5,035 nt of DNA from an uncultured Chloroflexota bacterium (GCA_937870805.1 CALMZT010000333.1:1-5035); one strand, 5' to 3'. Positions 1-5,035 are shown, numbered from the stretch's first letter. Translations and numbers: made by a program. The notes: generated by a model from the sequence alone, not told the origin.

Positions 1-1497
1 CAGATCAAAAAGCAAATCTTCTCGCGGGCGCGTAGTACGATAGCCCGCGCCGAATGAATAATATTGCCGGGCGAAATCGCGGTATACCTCAAAAGCGCTG
101 ATGTAATCTTGCGCTGCGCTTGCATAGTCTTCAAGATTTAGATATACATCAGCACGCACCAGGTAGGCAACGGTATTGAAATAGATTTCATCAGACTCAA
201 AATCCATACGCCTGATGTACTCATCAATGTCTAACAATGCGCTGTCATAGTCGCCGAGTGCTATGTAAACCTGTGGGCGATATAACAGTAAAGAAAAATC
301 GAAACGATCACTGACAAATTCTGCCTGATTGTATGCCTCCAGCGCATCCTCGTAGCGTCCCAGGTGCCCGGAACTGCCCGCAAGGTTATACCAGGCGATT
401 GCGTTATAAGGGTCAATATCTGTCGCTGCTTTGAGGTCATCCATTGCCGTTTGATCGTCACCAAGATTTTGATAAAAAACGCCGCGATCATTTAGCGCGA
501 GGCTGTTACGAGGGTCAACTTCAATCGCACGATTGTAATCGTCCAATGCGGCATTGGCATCGCCGCGTCCCTCAAAATAAATAGCGCGCCGCGCATAGCA
601 ACTCGAGCAGAAAGGATCCAAGGAGATCGCCGTGTTATAGTCTTGCAAAGCAGCGTTATCGTCGCCTATATCCTCGTATAAAAGCGCGCGATCACTATAG
701 ATACTGGCTTGAAATGGAGCAATGGTGAGCGCTTGCGCGAAATAGTCCAGGGCGGAGTTATAGTTGTCGAGGCGCAAATAGCCTATTGCCGTGTTGTTGT
801 ACGCTAACCCCCAGTCAGGCGCACGGTCAATGAGATCCAGGCGAATATCGAGCGCTTCCTGATCCGCGCCATAACCTTCATAGCCCGAAGCAAAACGATT
901 GTAGGTGCTGGGATAAAAATAGCCGATTCCTAACCCGTTGAGTATATCCTCAATGCCTATTTCATACTGGTGCATATCCAGGTAGACTAACCCACGAAAC
1001 ACCAGCGCCCGCGCCTTGATGGGGTCAACGTCCTCTTGAGTATTGTCTATTGCAAAACTGTAGTCGCCAACAGCGTCTTCATAACGGTTGAGGCTGGAAT
1101 AGGCTGTCGCCCGTGTGACGTATGTTGCCAAATCGTCAGGATTTGCCGCAATTGTGGTCGTGGCATCAGCAATCATCTGCTCAATCGCGGCGTCGGAATA
1201 AAGGGTTAAGCCTTCTTCGCCTTTGATCCAGCCATAAGCGCCTGTTTCCAGAAACAGCCAATGCCCCCCATCGCTCCCTTCAGTTGTTGTGATTATACGG
1301 GTGCGCCAGCCTGCAATCAACTCGCCTACCTGTGTGCTGCCTGTATCAGCTTGCGCATAAACAGGGATGCCCCATGCGGTGACCAACACCCAATCGCCGG
1401 GCGCAAATTGTGCAGCTTCTTGCGCCTGGGCTGTAAAAGCGCCGTTCAGCAGTAGCAAACAACTGATGATTAACCAACGGATCCCGCGCATACTCAT
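1..1497 (-). CDS. Secreted SH3-like and tetratricopeptide-repeat (TPR) protein, C-terminus cut by window edge
   Basis: The reading frame is open for 499 codons to the left edge without a stop, so the C-terminus is missing. The start ATG at 1497 overlaps the stop of the upstream gene (ATGA), which implies translational coupling; a second ATG two codons later (1491) is possible. Residues 1-25 form a signal peptide: a basic start, a leucine-rich core (IISCLLLLNGAF) and an AQA-QE cleavage site. Residues about 32-100 resemble a bacterial SH3-like domain (GDWVLVTAWGIPVYAQAD, later WLFLETGAYGWIKGEEG). From about residue 125 onward there are TPRs. The clearest are five 34-residue units at 229-398, with typical signatures such as AYNNTAIGYLRLDNYNSALD and ALDDYNRAIEVDP. 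Less regular units lie at 125-155, 164-190, 400-433 and 440-473. TPRs bind partner proteins or peptides, so an extracytoplasmic scaffold role is likely, but the substrate is unknown. No catalytic motif is visible. Confidence 0.88.
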   Translation of the reverse strand, partial: MSMRGIRWLIISCLLLLNGAFTAQAQEAAQFAPGDWVLVTAWGIPVYAQADTGSTQVGELIAGWRTRIITTTEGSDGGHWLFLETGAYGWIKGEEGLTLYSDAAIEQMIADATTTIAANPDDLATYVTRATAYSSLNRYEDAVGDYSFAIDNTQEDVDPIKARALVFRGLVYLDMHQYEIGIEDILNGLGIGYFYPSTYNRFASGYEGYGADQEALDIRLDLIDRAPDWGLAYNNTAIGYLRLDNYNSALDYFAQALTIAPFQASIYSDRALLYEDIGDDNAALQDYNTAISLDPFCSSCYARRAIYFEGRGDANAALDDYNRAIEVDPRNSLALNDRGVFYQNLGDDQTAMDDLKAATDIDPYNAIAWYNLAGSSGHLGRYEDALEAYNQAEFVSDRFDFSLLLYRPQVYIALGDYDSALLDIDEYIRRMDFESDEIYFNTVAYLVRADVYLNLEDYASAAQDYISAFEVYRDFARQYYSFGAGYRTTRPREDLLFDL

Positions 1498-2858
1498 TCT
1501 TCAGTTCCCATTTCGTCCTGATACGCCTTCAGCGCGTCCCAGTCGCCGCGTGATGCGATTGCCGCTTGCTCTGCCCACGTCGAGATGTTGGATACCATAC
1601 GCACACCCCCTTGCTTGAGAATATCGCGCAGTTCTTCTTCCGGCGTCGTTGCTAAACGCGAAAATGTGCTGATGCCCGCCGCAATCAACAGCGAGGAAAT
1701 TTTCGGTCCGATGCCTTCGATACGTTCAAGATCATCCTGATTGATGGCGTCTTCGTCCGTGACCACCTCCAACGTGTCGCTGGAAGGGCGATCTTTTTCC
1801 TTGGGCGTGGCGTCGACTTCCATCATCTGCATCGCGGGCGAAGGCATCTCAATCAGCGGTGTGTCGATGGGCAGCGTGCCGGGTTCAATCGCCTCTTCGA
1901 TGGTTGACAGCGGCGTTGAGGGTTTCTCATCTGCCATGTTTGCAGCAGCTTCAGGCAAGGGATTTTCGATGGCTTCAGCTTCTACAGTCGCTTCAATCTC
2001 GTGCGTCGAGACTTCTGACGGCGGTTTCTTCGACGCCATTTCGGTGGTGCTGGTGGGCGGCAGCATATCACGGGAGATTTTGCGCGTGCTGGCATCGGTT
2101 TCAGGTTTTTCGGTTGCCATTTGCTCTGCCGACACGATATCACCGGATTGTCTCGTTCTGGCGCGCGCTTTGGCTTTCAGGATTGCTTGGCTCACGGCAT
2201 CGTCGTCAAAACTCTCGGTGGCATGGGGAGTAGAAGGCTTCTGAATTGCCATTTCTTCGGCACTCAGATTCGCAGGGATGATCTCCGGGCGCATGGGTTC
2301 GGTAGCATCAGGGTCGCGTTCCTGTCGCATAAAACCTTTGGCGCGGTTGGGGTTGGTATCATCTTTGACCTTTTCAGCGTGGACGGTGGTGGCTTTGCGC
2401 ACGGCTTCTTCCAGTTGAGCGTCATCAAAGCTGGAAGTGGCTTTTGTCGTTGGCGGTTTGAGGATTGCCATTTCTTCGGCGCTTAAGCTAAAACTATCTT
2501 CCTCAATCTGGGGCAGCACTTCCGTCGTATCACGCGGTTTTGCCACTTCGATGGATGCTGCCACGACGACTTCGGTACTGGCTGGCGGCGCGTCAGAGCT
2601 TACAGGTGGGCGTTCGTCAGCAGGCGCAGCCGTCGGAGGGTTGGCAGCAGGCGCGCTCGTTATTAAGACAGGGCGGGTTTCTTCGCCTGCCTCAACGATG
2701 GGAGGCGCGGAACTTGTGCCAAACCATGCCCACAGCGCTGCGATCACCCCAGCGGCGAACAATACCAGCGCGCCATTGGAGGGCTGTGCGAAGAATAAAA
2801 AAGCCCCTAATAGTAAACAGACGATGGCTATCAGCGACAACAGGTAACGTTGAGACAT
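1494..2858 (-). CDS. Membrane-anchored protein with disordered repeat linker and C-terminal helix-hairpin-helix domain
   Basis: The protein has 454 residues. ATG at 2858 follows an AAGGGG ribosome-binding site (2865-2870) with 6-nt spacing. Two hydrophobic helices at about residues 5-24 and 29-47 are joined by a short turn. Arg4 before the first helix suggests N-in topology, which places the remainder in the cytoplasm. Residues 50-370 are rich in Pro, Ser, Thr, Ala and Glu, look disordered, and contain five degenerate copies of a SAEEMAxxKP motif (see the repeat entry). Residues about 374-447 form a helix-hairpin-helix module: DLERIEGIGPKISSLLIAAG, then ISTFSRLATTPEEELRDIL and a GDWDALKAYQDE tail. 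This module occurs in many bacterial proteins of unclear role, often at the end of membrane or ribosomal-protein-like ORFs. HHH folds usually bind DNA non-specifically, but DNA binding here is inference. It is the first gene of an operon with the TPR protein. Function is unknown. Confidence 0.9.
   Translation of the reverse strand: MSQRYLLSLIAIVCLLLGAFLFFAQPSNGALVLFAAGVIAALWAWFGTSSAPPIVEAGEETRPVLITSAPAANPPTAAPADERPPVSSDAPPASTEVVVAASIEVAKPRDTTEVLPQIEEDSFSLSAEEMAILKPPTTKATSSFDDAQLEEAVRKATTVHAEKVKDDTNPNRAKGFMRQERDPDATEPMRPEIIPANLSAEEMAIQKPSTPHATESFDDDAVSQAILKAKARARTRQSGDIVSAEQMATEKPETDASTRKISRDMLPPTSTTEMASKKPPSEVSTHEIEATVEAEAIENPLPEAAANMADEKPSTPLSTIEEAIEPGTLPIDTPLIEMPSPAMQMMEVDATPKEKDRPSSDTLEVVTDEDAINQDDLERIEGIGPKISSLLIAAGISTFSRLATTPEEELRDILKQGGVRMVSNISTWAEQAAIASRGDWDALKAYQDEMGTEE
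1899..2483 (-). repeat. Five degenerate protein repeats with MAxxKP core
   Basis: In the translated minus-strand gene the motif occurs at residues 126 (SAEEMAILKPPTTKAT), 200 (AEEMAIQKPSTPHAT), 243 (SAEQMATEKPETDAST), 272 (TEMASKKPPSEVST) and 307 (NMADEKPSTPLST). The first two are the longest and best conserved: about 31 residues each, both continuing into SFDD and a helical stretch ending in KA. The later three are shorter and more eroded. Spacing is irregular (about 74, 43, 30 and 35 residues). The pattern suggests ancient internal duplication inside a disordered linker, possibly a repeated short linear binding motif. I do not recognise it as a named family. Confidence 0.7.
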
Positions 2859-2896
2859 CGCTTGCCCCTTTGAAAATTCTTTTCGTTATCTGCTAA

Positions 2897-2926
2897 ATTA
2901 TCGCATAGAAAAGGCATTTTTGTCAC
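2897..2926 (-). promoter_or_regulatory. Sigma70-type promoter of the HHH-TPR operon
   Basis: Read on the minus strand, GTGACA (2921-2926) and GATAAT (2897-2902) are separated by 18 bp, and TG lies one base upstream of the -10 (extended -10, TGCGATAAT). Transcription would begin near 2890, leaving a leader of about 30 nt before the ATG at 2858, with the AAGGGG ribosome-binding site inside it. Confidence 0.6.
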
Positions 2927-2956
2927 TTGACGTGCGTATGAGGGGATTTTTAGAGC

Positions 2957-3029
2957 GATCAGCTTTCAGCAGTCAGCGGTCAGCCATACAGGATCAACCG
3001 TCAAGATAGTGAAAAGCAATGAGCAATGA
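2957..3029. repeat. Two short tracts of 7-nt tandem repeats
   Basis: TCAGC recurs exactly every 7 bases at 2959, 2966, 2973 and 2980 (unit NNTCAGC, four copies, 2957-2984). A second tract has GCAATGA twice in tandem at 3016-3029. Both lie in the intergenic region between the divergent transcription units, outside the recognisable promoter elements. They look like remnants of simple-sequence or dispersed repeat DNA and carry no visible coding function. Confidence 0.6.
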
Positions 3030-3098
3030 GTACAAAGACAGGAGTGTAATGAAACGGATTCTCGTGAGACTCTTATCCAGTGACGATACAGCATCCGC

Positions 3099-3104
3099 TA
3101 TAAT
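3099..3104 (+). promoter_or_regulatory. -10 box for the molybdopterin oxidoreductase gene
   Basis: A perfect TATAAT lies 31 nt before the TTG start codon at 3135, giving a predicted start near 3111 and a leader of about 25 nt that includes the GAGGA ribosome-binding site (3126-3130). At 17 bp upstream the sequence is TCCAGT, a poor -35 match, so the promoter may be weak or need an activator. Confidence 0.45.
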
Positions 3105-3134
3105 GATCTGATACTGACGAAAGTTGAGGACAAG

Positions 3135-3761
3135 TTGGGCATTATGGATGAACTATTAGGACGGCGCAAAGAAGAAGAACGCATCAAAAAAGAGGGGCGG
3201 CTGCCGCCGGGACAATCGCTGACTCAAAAGTTTCCGGTGCTGACCTATGGACCGAACCCGCCGTTTAATCCGGCGACGTGGGATTTGCGAGTGTTTGGCG
3301 AAGTCGAGAAAGAGATGCGCTGGACGTGGGCAGAGTTCCTGCAACTGCCGACGGTGACGATTACTGTGGACATTCACTGTGTCACCCGTTGGAGCAAGTT
3401 TGATACCACATGGCAAGGCGTGCAGTTCACCGAATGGATCAAACTGTTCGGCGTGAAACCAACGGCACGCTATGTCATCGCACACTGTGATTACGGTTAC
3501 ACGACGAACCTACCGCTTGATGTGATGATGGATGACGACGTGCTGCTGGCGTACAAGTACGCGGGCTTGCCGCTGGAACCCGATCACGGCGGACCGCTGC
3601 GCACCCTCGTGCCCAAGCGTTACTTCTGGAAAAGCGCCAAGTTTTTGCGGGCAATTGAGTTCAGCAAAGACGATAAGCCCGGTTTCTGGGAACAGGCAGG
3701 CTATCACAACGATGGCGACCCGTTCAAAGAGGAACGTTACGGGCGGCGCGGGTTCTTCTAA
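3135..3761 (+). CDS. Sulfite oxidase-like molybdopterin-dependent oxidoreductase
   Basis: The protein has 208 residues and matches the short, single-domain bacterial/archaeal branch of the sulfite oxidase superfamily (oxidoreductase molybdopterin-binding domain, Pfam PF00174). After a charged N-terminus (residues 10-20, Lys/Glu/Arg rich) comes PPGQSLTQKFPVLTYGP (24-40), a family hallmark. The fold continues with WDLRVFGEV (49-57) and DIHCVTRWSKFD (79-90), where Cys82 is the expected thiolate ligand of molybdenum. HGGPLRTLVPKRYFWKSAKF (151-170) is the conserved pterin-binding stretch. There is no signal peptide, Tat motif, haem domain or C-terminal dimerisation domain, so it should be cytoplasmic. 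Substrate and electron partner are unknown, and no redox partner gene is adjacent. GAGGA (3126-3130) sits 4 nt before TTG 3135 and 13 nt before ATG 3144, so either start is possible; I favour TTG slightly. It appears to be monocistronic. Confidence 0.93.
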   Translation: MGIMDELLGRRKEEERIKKEGRLPPGQSLTQKFPVLTYGPNPPFNPATWDLRVFGEVEKEMRWTWAEFLQLPTVTITVDIHCVTRWSKFDTTWQGVQFTEWIKLFGVKPTARYVIAHCDYGYTTNLPLDVMMDDDVLLAYKYAGLPLEPDHGGPLRTLVPKRYFWKSAKFLRAIEFSKDDKPGFWEQAGYHNDGDPFKEERYGRRGFF

Positions 3762-3762
3762 C

Positions 3763-3788
3763 CCCTCTCCCCGCCAGCGGATAGAGGG
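3763..3788 (+). terminator. GC-rich hairpin just after the oxidoreductase stop codon
   Basis: CCCTCTCCCCGC (3763-3774) and GCGGATAGAGGG (3777-3788) are complementary at 10 of 12 positions, with a two-base internal mismatch; the innermost pair must open to form a loop. It begins one base after the TAA. No run of T follows, so it is not a canonical intrinsic terminator. It may act as a 3'-end stabiliser, or simply be part of the repeat-rich spacer. Confidence 0.35.
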
Positions 3789-3793
3789 AGAAA

Positions 3794-3890
3794 TACAGGG
3801 GCGAGTGTGACTGTTAAAGACGGAATTTCCCTGTAGGGGCAGACCAATGTGTCTGCCCATTTAGGGCGCACCAATCTATGCACCCTTACA
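3794..3890. repeat. Nested inverted repeats with two adjacent related hairpins
   Basis: Hairpin 1 has a perfect 8-bp stem, GGGCAGAC (3837-3844) with GTCTGCCC (3851-3858), and a CAATGT loop. Hairpin 2 pairs AGGGCGCA (3863-3870) with TGCACCCT (3879-3886), one mismatch, and again has CCAAT in the loop. An outer pair, TGTAGGGG (3832-3839) and CCCTTACA (3883-3890), matches at 7 of 8 positions and encloses both. Upstream, TACAGGG (3794-3800) is the exact reverse complement of CCCTGTA (3829-3835). The design, short stems with near-identical loops, resembles dispersed palindromic repeat families of intergenic DNA. No coding potential is visible. Confidence 0.6.
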
Positions 3891-3943
3891 ATCCTATTCT
3901 CCGTACTCTTCAGTAAAGAGCATCGGTGGACAAAAATGCCGCG

Positions 3944-4195
3944 TTAATCGCTTTTTTGCTCGTCAGGGATTTCTTCGAGGTAAAGCAAATCCCACAATTC
4001 GCAGTTGAAGTAATCACATAGCGCCTCGACAACGGGCGCGTCGTAGCGTTCGATGTTGCTGTTCATCCAGCGTGAAATGACCCCTTGTGAGACTCCTGTT
4101 GCTTCAGCAATTTCAATATATTTAATTTTTCGACCTATTTGTCGCTCTTTTTCAGTGACTAAATAGAGAAAACGGTTGCGTAGTTTGCGCGCCAT
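3944..4195 (-). CDS. Small XRE/Cro-type helix-turn-helix regulator (HTH_26-like)
   Basis: The 83-residue protein consists almost entirely of one Cro/C1-type HTH domain. The recognition region is IEIAEATGVSQGVISRWMNS (residues 27-46), preceded by a basic, amphipathic first helix (RNRFLYLVTEKERQIGRKIK) and followed by APVVEALCDYFNCELWDLLY (53-72), the typical C-terminal half of the HTH_26 (PF13443) type. The acidic tail EEIPDEQKSD is non-conserved. I chose ATG 4195 because AGGA (4203-4206) precedes it by 7 nt; the TTG at 4198 is only 4 nt away. It is transcribed divergently from the BRO-like gene across an 84-bp spacer, so autoregulation and control of that neighbour are the natural inference. 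It could alternatively be the antitoxin or immunity-type regulator of a mobile module, but no toxin is seen. Confidence 0.88.
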   Translation of the reverse strand: MARKLRNRFLYLVTEKERQIGRKIKYIEIAEATGVSQGVISRWMNSNIERYDAPVVEALCDYFNCELWDLLYLEEIPDEQKSD

Positions 4196-4208
4196 CAAGT
4201 TGTCCTGT

Positions 4209-4237
4209 TTGACAAAATGCGATTAAGTGCTTAAAAT
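4209..4237 (+). promoter_or_regulatory. Near-consensus sigma70 promoter of the BRO-like gene
   Basis: A perfect TTGACA (4209-4214) and TAAAAT (4232-4237) are separated by 17 bp, predicting initiation near 4244. The leader is about 36 nt and ends with AGGAG (4269-4273), 6 nt before the ATG at 4280. The -35 box lies immediately upstream of the ribosome-binding site of the divergent HTH gene, so the two transcription units overlap at their 5' ends. Confidence 0.75.
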
Positions 4238-4251
4238 GATACTAGTATTAT
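4223..4251. promoter_or_regulatory. Two palindromes, candidate operators for the HTH regulator
   Basis: TTAAG-TG-CTTAA (4223-4234) is a 12-bp inverted repeat that overlaps the spacer and -10 box of the plus-strand promoter. ATACTAGTAT (4239-4248) is a perfect 10-bp palindrome, extending to 16 bp (4236-4251) with one mismatched pair, and it covers the predicted plus-strand start site. Both overlap promoter DNA of the divergent pair, the normal place for Cro/C1-type operators. The two sequences differ, so at most one may be the true site. Binding is inferred from position and symmetry only. Confidence 0.45.
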
Positions 4252-4252
4252 A
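4247..4252 (-). promoter_or_regulatory. Candidate -10 box for the divergent HTH gene
   Basis: On the minus strand this reads TATAAT and would start transcription near 4240, leaving a leader of about 45 nt. No good -35 is present at 16-18 bp spacing (GTCTCC at 17), so the promoter would be weak. It overlaps the ATACTAGTAT palindrome, so a protein bound there could block both directions at once. Confidence 0.35.
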
Positions 4253-4279
4253 AAAAGCAACTAAAATTAGGAGACTAAA

Positions 4280-4819
4280 ATGAATATTGTTTCCAGTGTC
4301 ATCCCTGAGGCGGGTGACAACAGTTTAACTTTGCCTCTTATCGTAGCGCAAAAGTGGAGTTTTCCACTAGCCCATGTGGAAACGGACGAAGGCTATTTTT
4401 ATGCTGTGCAAGATTGGATTCGTGGATTAACAAGCGAAACCAACATACGCGCTACCCAGTCACAAATTAAGAAGCAGTTGTCAATTTCAACTAAACAACT
4501 GCCTTATCTTTCAAGCGACGGAAAGACTTATCAAGTAGAGTTTGCGAATGACAAAGGGCTGTACCTGATCGCGCAGTATCTGCGTGTCACAAAATCGCGC
4601 CCCGTATTGGATGAGATCAAACGCTATTTGGCAGCGTCAGGCGCGTTCGTGGACGAGGTGCGGCGTTCTCCCAACACGATTGTGATGTCTGGCGCGGTGA
4701 CACCCGATCAAGCATTGATGCGGCGATTCAAGCCTATCGCGCACAAGGCAAGGATGACCAATGGATACGGGCGCGTCTGGAGGGCAAAGTCAAACGCAGC
4801 TATTTCACGGCGGCGCTAG
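4280..4819 (+). CDS. BRO-N/phage-antirepressor-like protein, N-terminal part of a frameshifted gene
   Basis: The frame as sequenced gives 179 residues from ATG 4280, with AGGAG at 6 nt and a strong promoter. Residues about 15-125 resemble a BRO-N-type domain: YFYAVQDWIRGLTSE (39-53), then YQVEFANDKGLYLIAQYL (84-101) and RPVLDEIKRYLAASGAFVDE (107-126). Such proteins occur in phages and mobile DNA as antirepressor-like DNA-binding factors and also as chromosomal genes of unknown role. The family resemblance is by eye. Residues 146-179 (from LMRRFKPIAHKARM to the end) are arginine-rich and look out of frame. The conserved continuation is found in the -1 frame from 4714, so 4280-5035 probably represents one broken gene. 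GC rises within the gene, from about 42% (4321-4560) to about 58% (4621-4800) by hand count. The divergent HTH gene is its likely regulator. Confidence 0.65.
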   Translation: MNIVSSVIPEAGDNSLTLPLIVAQKWSFPLAHVETDEGYFYAVQDWIRGLTSETNIRATQSQIKKQLSISTKQLPYLSSDGKTYQVEFANDKGLYLIAQYLRVTKSRPVLDEIKRYLAASGAFVDEVRRSPNTIVMSGAVTPDQALMRRFKPIAHKARMTNGYGRVWRAKSNAAISRRR

Positions 4820-5035
4820 CGGCGGCTGTCAACGACGTGCTCACGCCGCGCCACTATGCCAGCGCTACCGATGATATTTATAAAGGCTTGTGGGGACGCA
4901 CGGCTGCTTATCTCAAGCATGAACTTGAGCTGCCAAAAACTGCCAGCCTGCGCGACCATCAACCGATGCTGGCATTGGATTATCAGCGGATTGCAGAGGG
5001 CGTGTCGGCGCAAAAACTTGGAGAGAGACAGGAAC
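4714..5035 (+). pseudogene. C-terminal part of the same BRO-like gene in the -1 frame, running off the window
   Basis: From 4714 the frame reads IDAAIQAYRAQGKDDQWIRA and is open for 107 codons to the right edge. It continues through LEGKVKRSYFTAALAAAVND, LTPRHYASATDDIYKGLWGR, TAAYLKHELELPKTASLRDH and LALDYQRIAEGVSAQKLGER. This is well-structured, conserved-looking protein that I associate with the C-terminal region of BRO/antirepressor-like bacterial proteins. It has no start codon or ribosome-binding site of its own. It joins naturally to the upstream frame: PDQA (ending 4714) followed by IDAAIQAY needs only one extra A in the GCATTG at 4712-4717. The combined protein would be at least 252 residues. 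Whether the gene is truly inactive or the base is a sequencing or assembly error cannot be told here. Confidence 0.7.

Noticed and set aside
261..491. Short minus-strand ORF of 76 residues
   Set aside because: It lies out of frame within the TPR-encoding gene, which runs open on the same strand across this region and gives clear repeats.
1741..2244. Long plus-strand ORF opposite the HHH protein gene
   Set aside because: It is a serine-rich shadow frame antisense to a well-supported gene, with no ribosome-binding site or recognisable domain; other plus-strand frames across 1859-2896 are the same kind of artefact.
3049..3111. A 20-codon ORF (MKRILVRLLSSDDTASAIMI) with AGGAG 4 nt upstream, ahead of the oxidoreductase gene
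   Set aside because: It overlaps the TATAAT box proposed for the downstream gene, its ribosome-binding-site spacing is short, and there is no attenuator-like structure or codon run to support a leader peptide.
3510..3860. Minus-strand ORF opposite the oxidoreductase gene and repeats
   Set aside because: It is antisense to a confidently identified enzyme and extends into hairpin repeats, with no domain or ribosome-binding site seen.
3906..3920. CTCTT-cagta-AAGAG hairpin downstream of the HTH gene as its terminator
   Set aside because: The stem is only 5 bp and AT-rich, and no T-tract follows on the minus strand, so it does not meet terminator criteria.
4708..4720. Programmed -1 ribosomal frameshift in the BRO-like gene
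   Set aside because: The junction sequence TCAAGCATTG has no slippery heptamer and I see no obvious downstream stimulatory structure; a one-base deletion is simpler.
4816..5013. Minus-strand 65-residue ORF near the right edge
   Set aside because: It is antisense to the conserved C-terminal part of the BRO-like gene, which explains the open frame.

Overview
The window looks like part of a free-living bacterial chromosome of roughly 50% GC. The secreted SH3-like/TPR protein, the membrane protein ending in a 'GIGPK' helix-hairpin-helix domain, the small HTH_26-type regulator and the short CAATGT-loop hairpins together recall Chloroflexota (Anaerolineae-like). That is an impression from family style, not a computed assignment. 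There is no rRNA, tRNA, CRISPR array, transposase or integrase.

Positions 1-2858 (minus strand) hold a two-gene operon read right to left. The first gene (1494-2858) encodes a protein with two N-terminal membrane helices, a long disordered linker with five degenerate SAEEMAxxKP-type repeats, and a C-terminal helix-hairpin-helix domain. Its stop codon overlaps the start of the second gene (ATGA, 1494-1497). The second gene (1-1497, running off the left edge) encodes an exported protein with an SH3-like domain followed by a long TPR array. A good sigma70-type promoter precedes the operon at 2897-2926.

Positions 2859-3134 are intergenic. They carry the operon promoter, two tracts of 7-nt tandem repeats and a TATAAT box for the next gene. 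Positions 3135-3761 (plus) encode a cytoplasmic molybdenum-cofactor oxidoreductase of the sulfite oxidase superfamily with its metal-ligand cysteine in place. Positions 3762-3943 contain no gene but several nested inverted repeats, including two adjacent hairpins that look like a dispersed repeat unit.

Positions 3944-5035 form a divergent regulatory pair: a small XRE/Cro-type HTH protein (minus) and a BRO-N/phage-antirepressor-like gene (plus). They share an 84-bp AT-rich spacer with a near-consensus promoter and two palindromes that are candidate operators. The plus-strand gene carries an apparent one-base deletion near 4714. The N-terminal part stops early at 4819 with an arginine-rich out-of-frame tail, while the conserved C-terminal part continues in the -1 frame to the right edge. 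The frameshift and the regulatory pair are the most interesting parts of the window. I see no clear evidence of a wholly new multi-gene system, although the membrane HHH protein with its odd repeats is poorly described.
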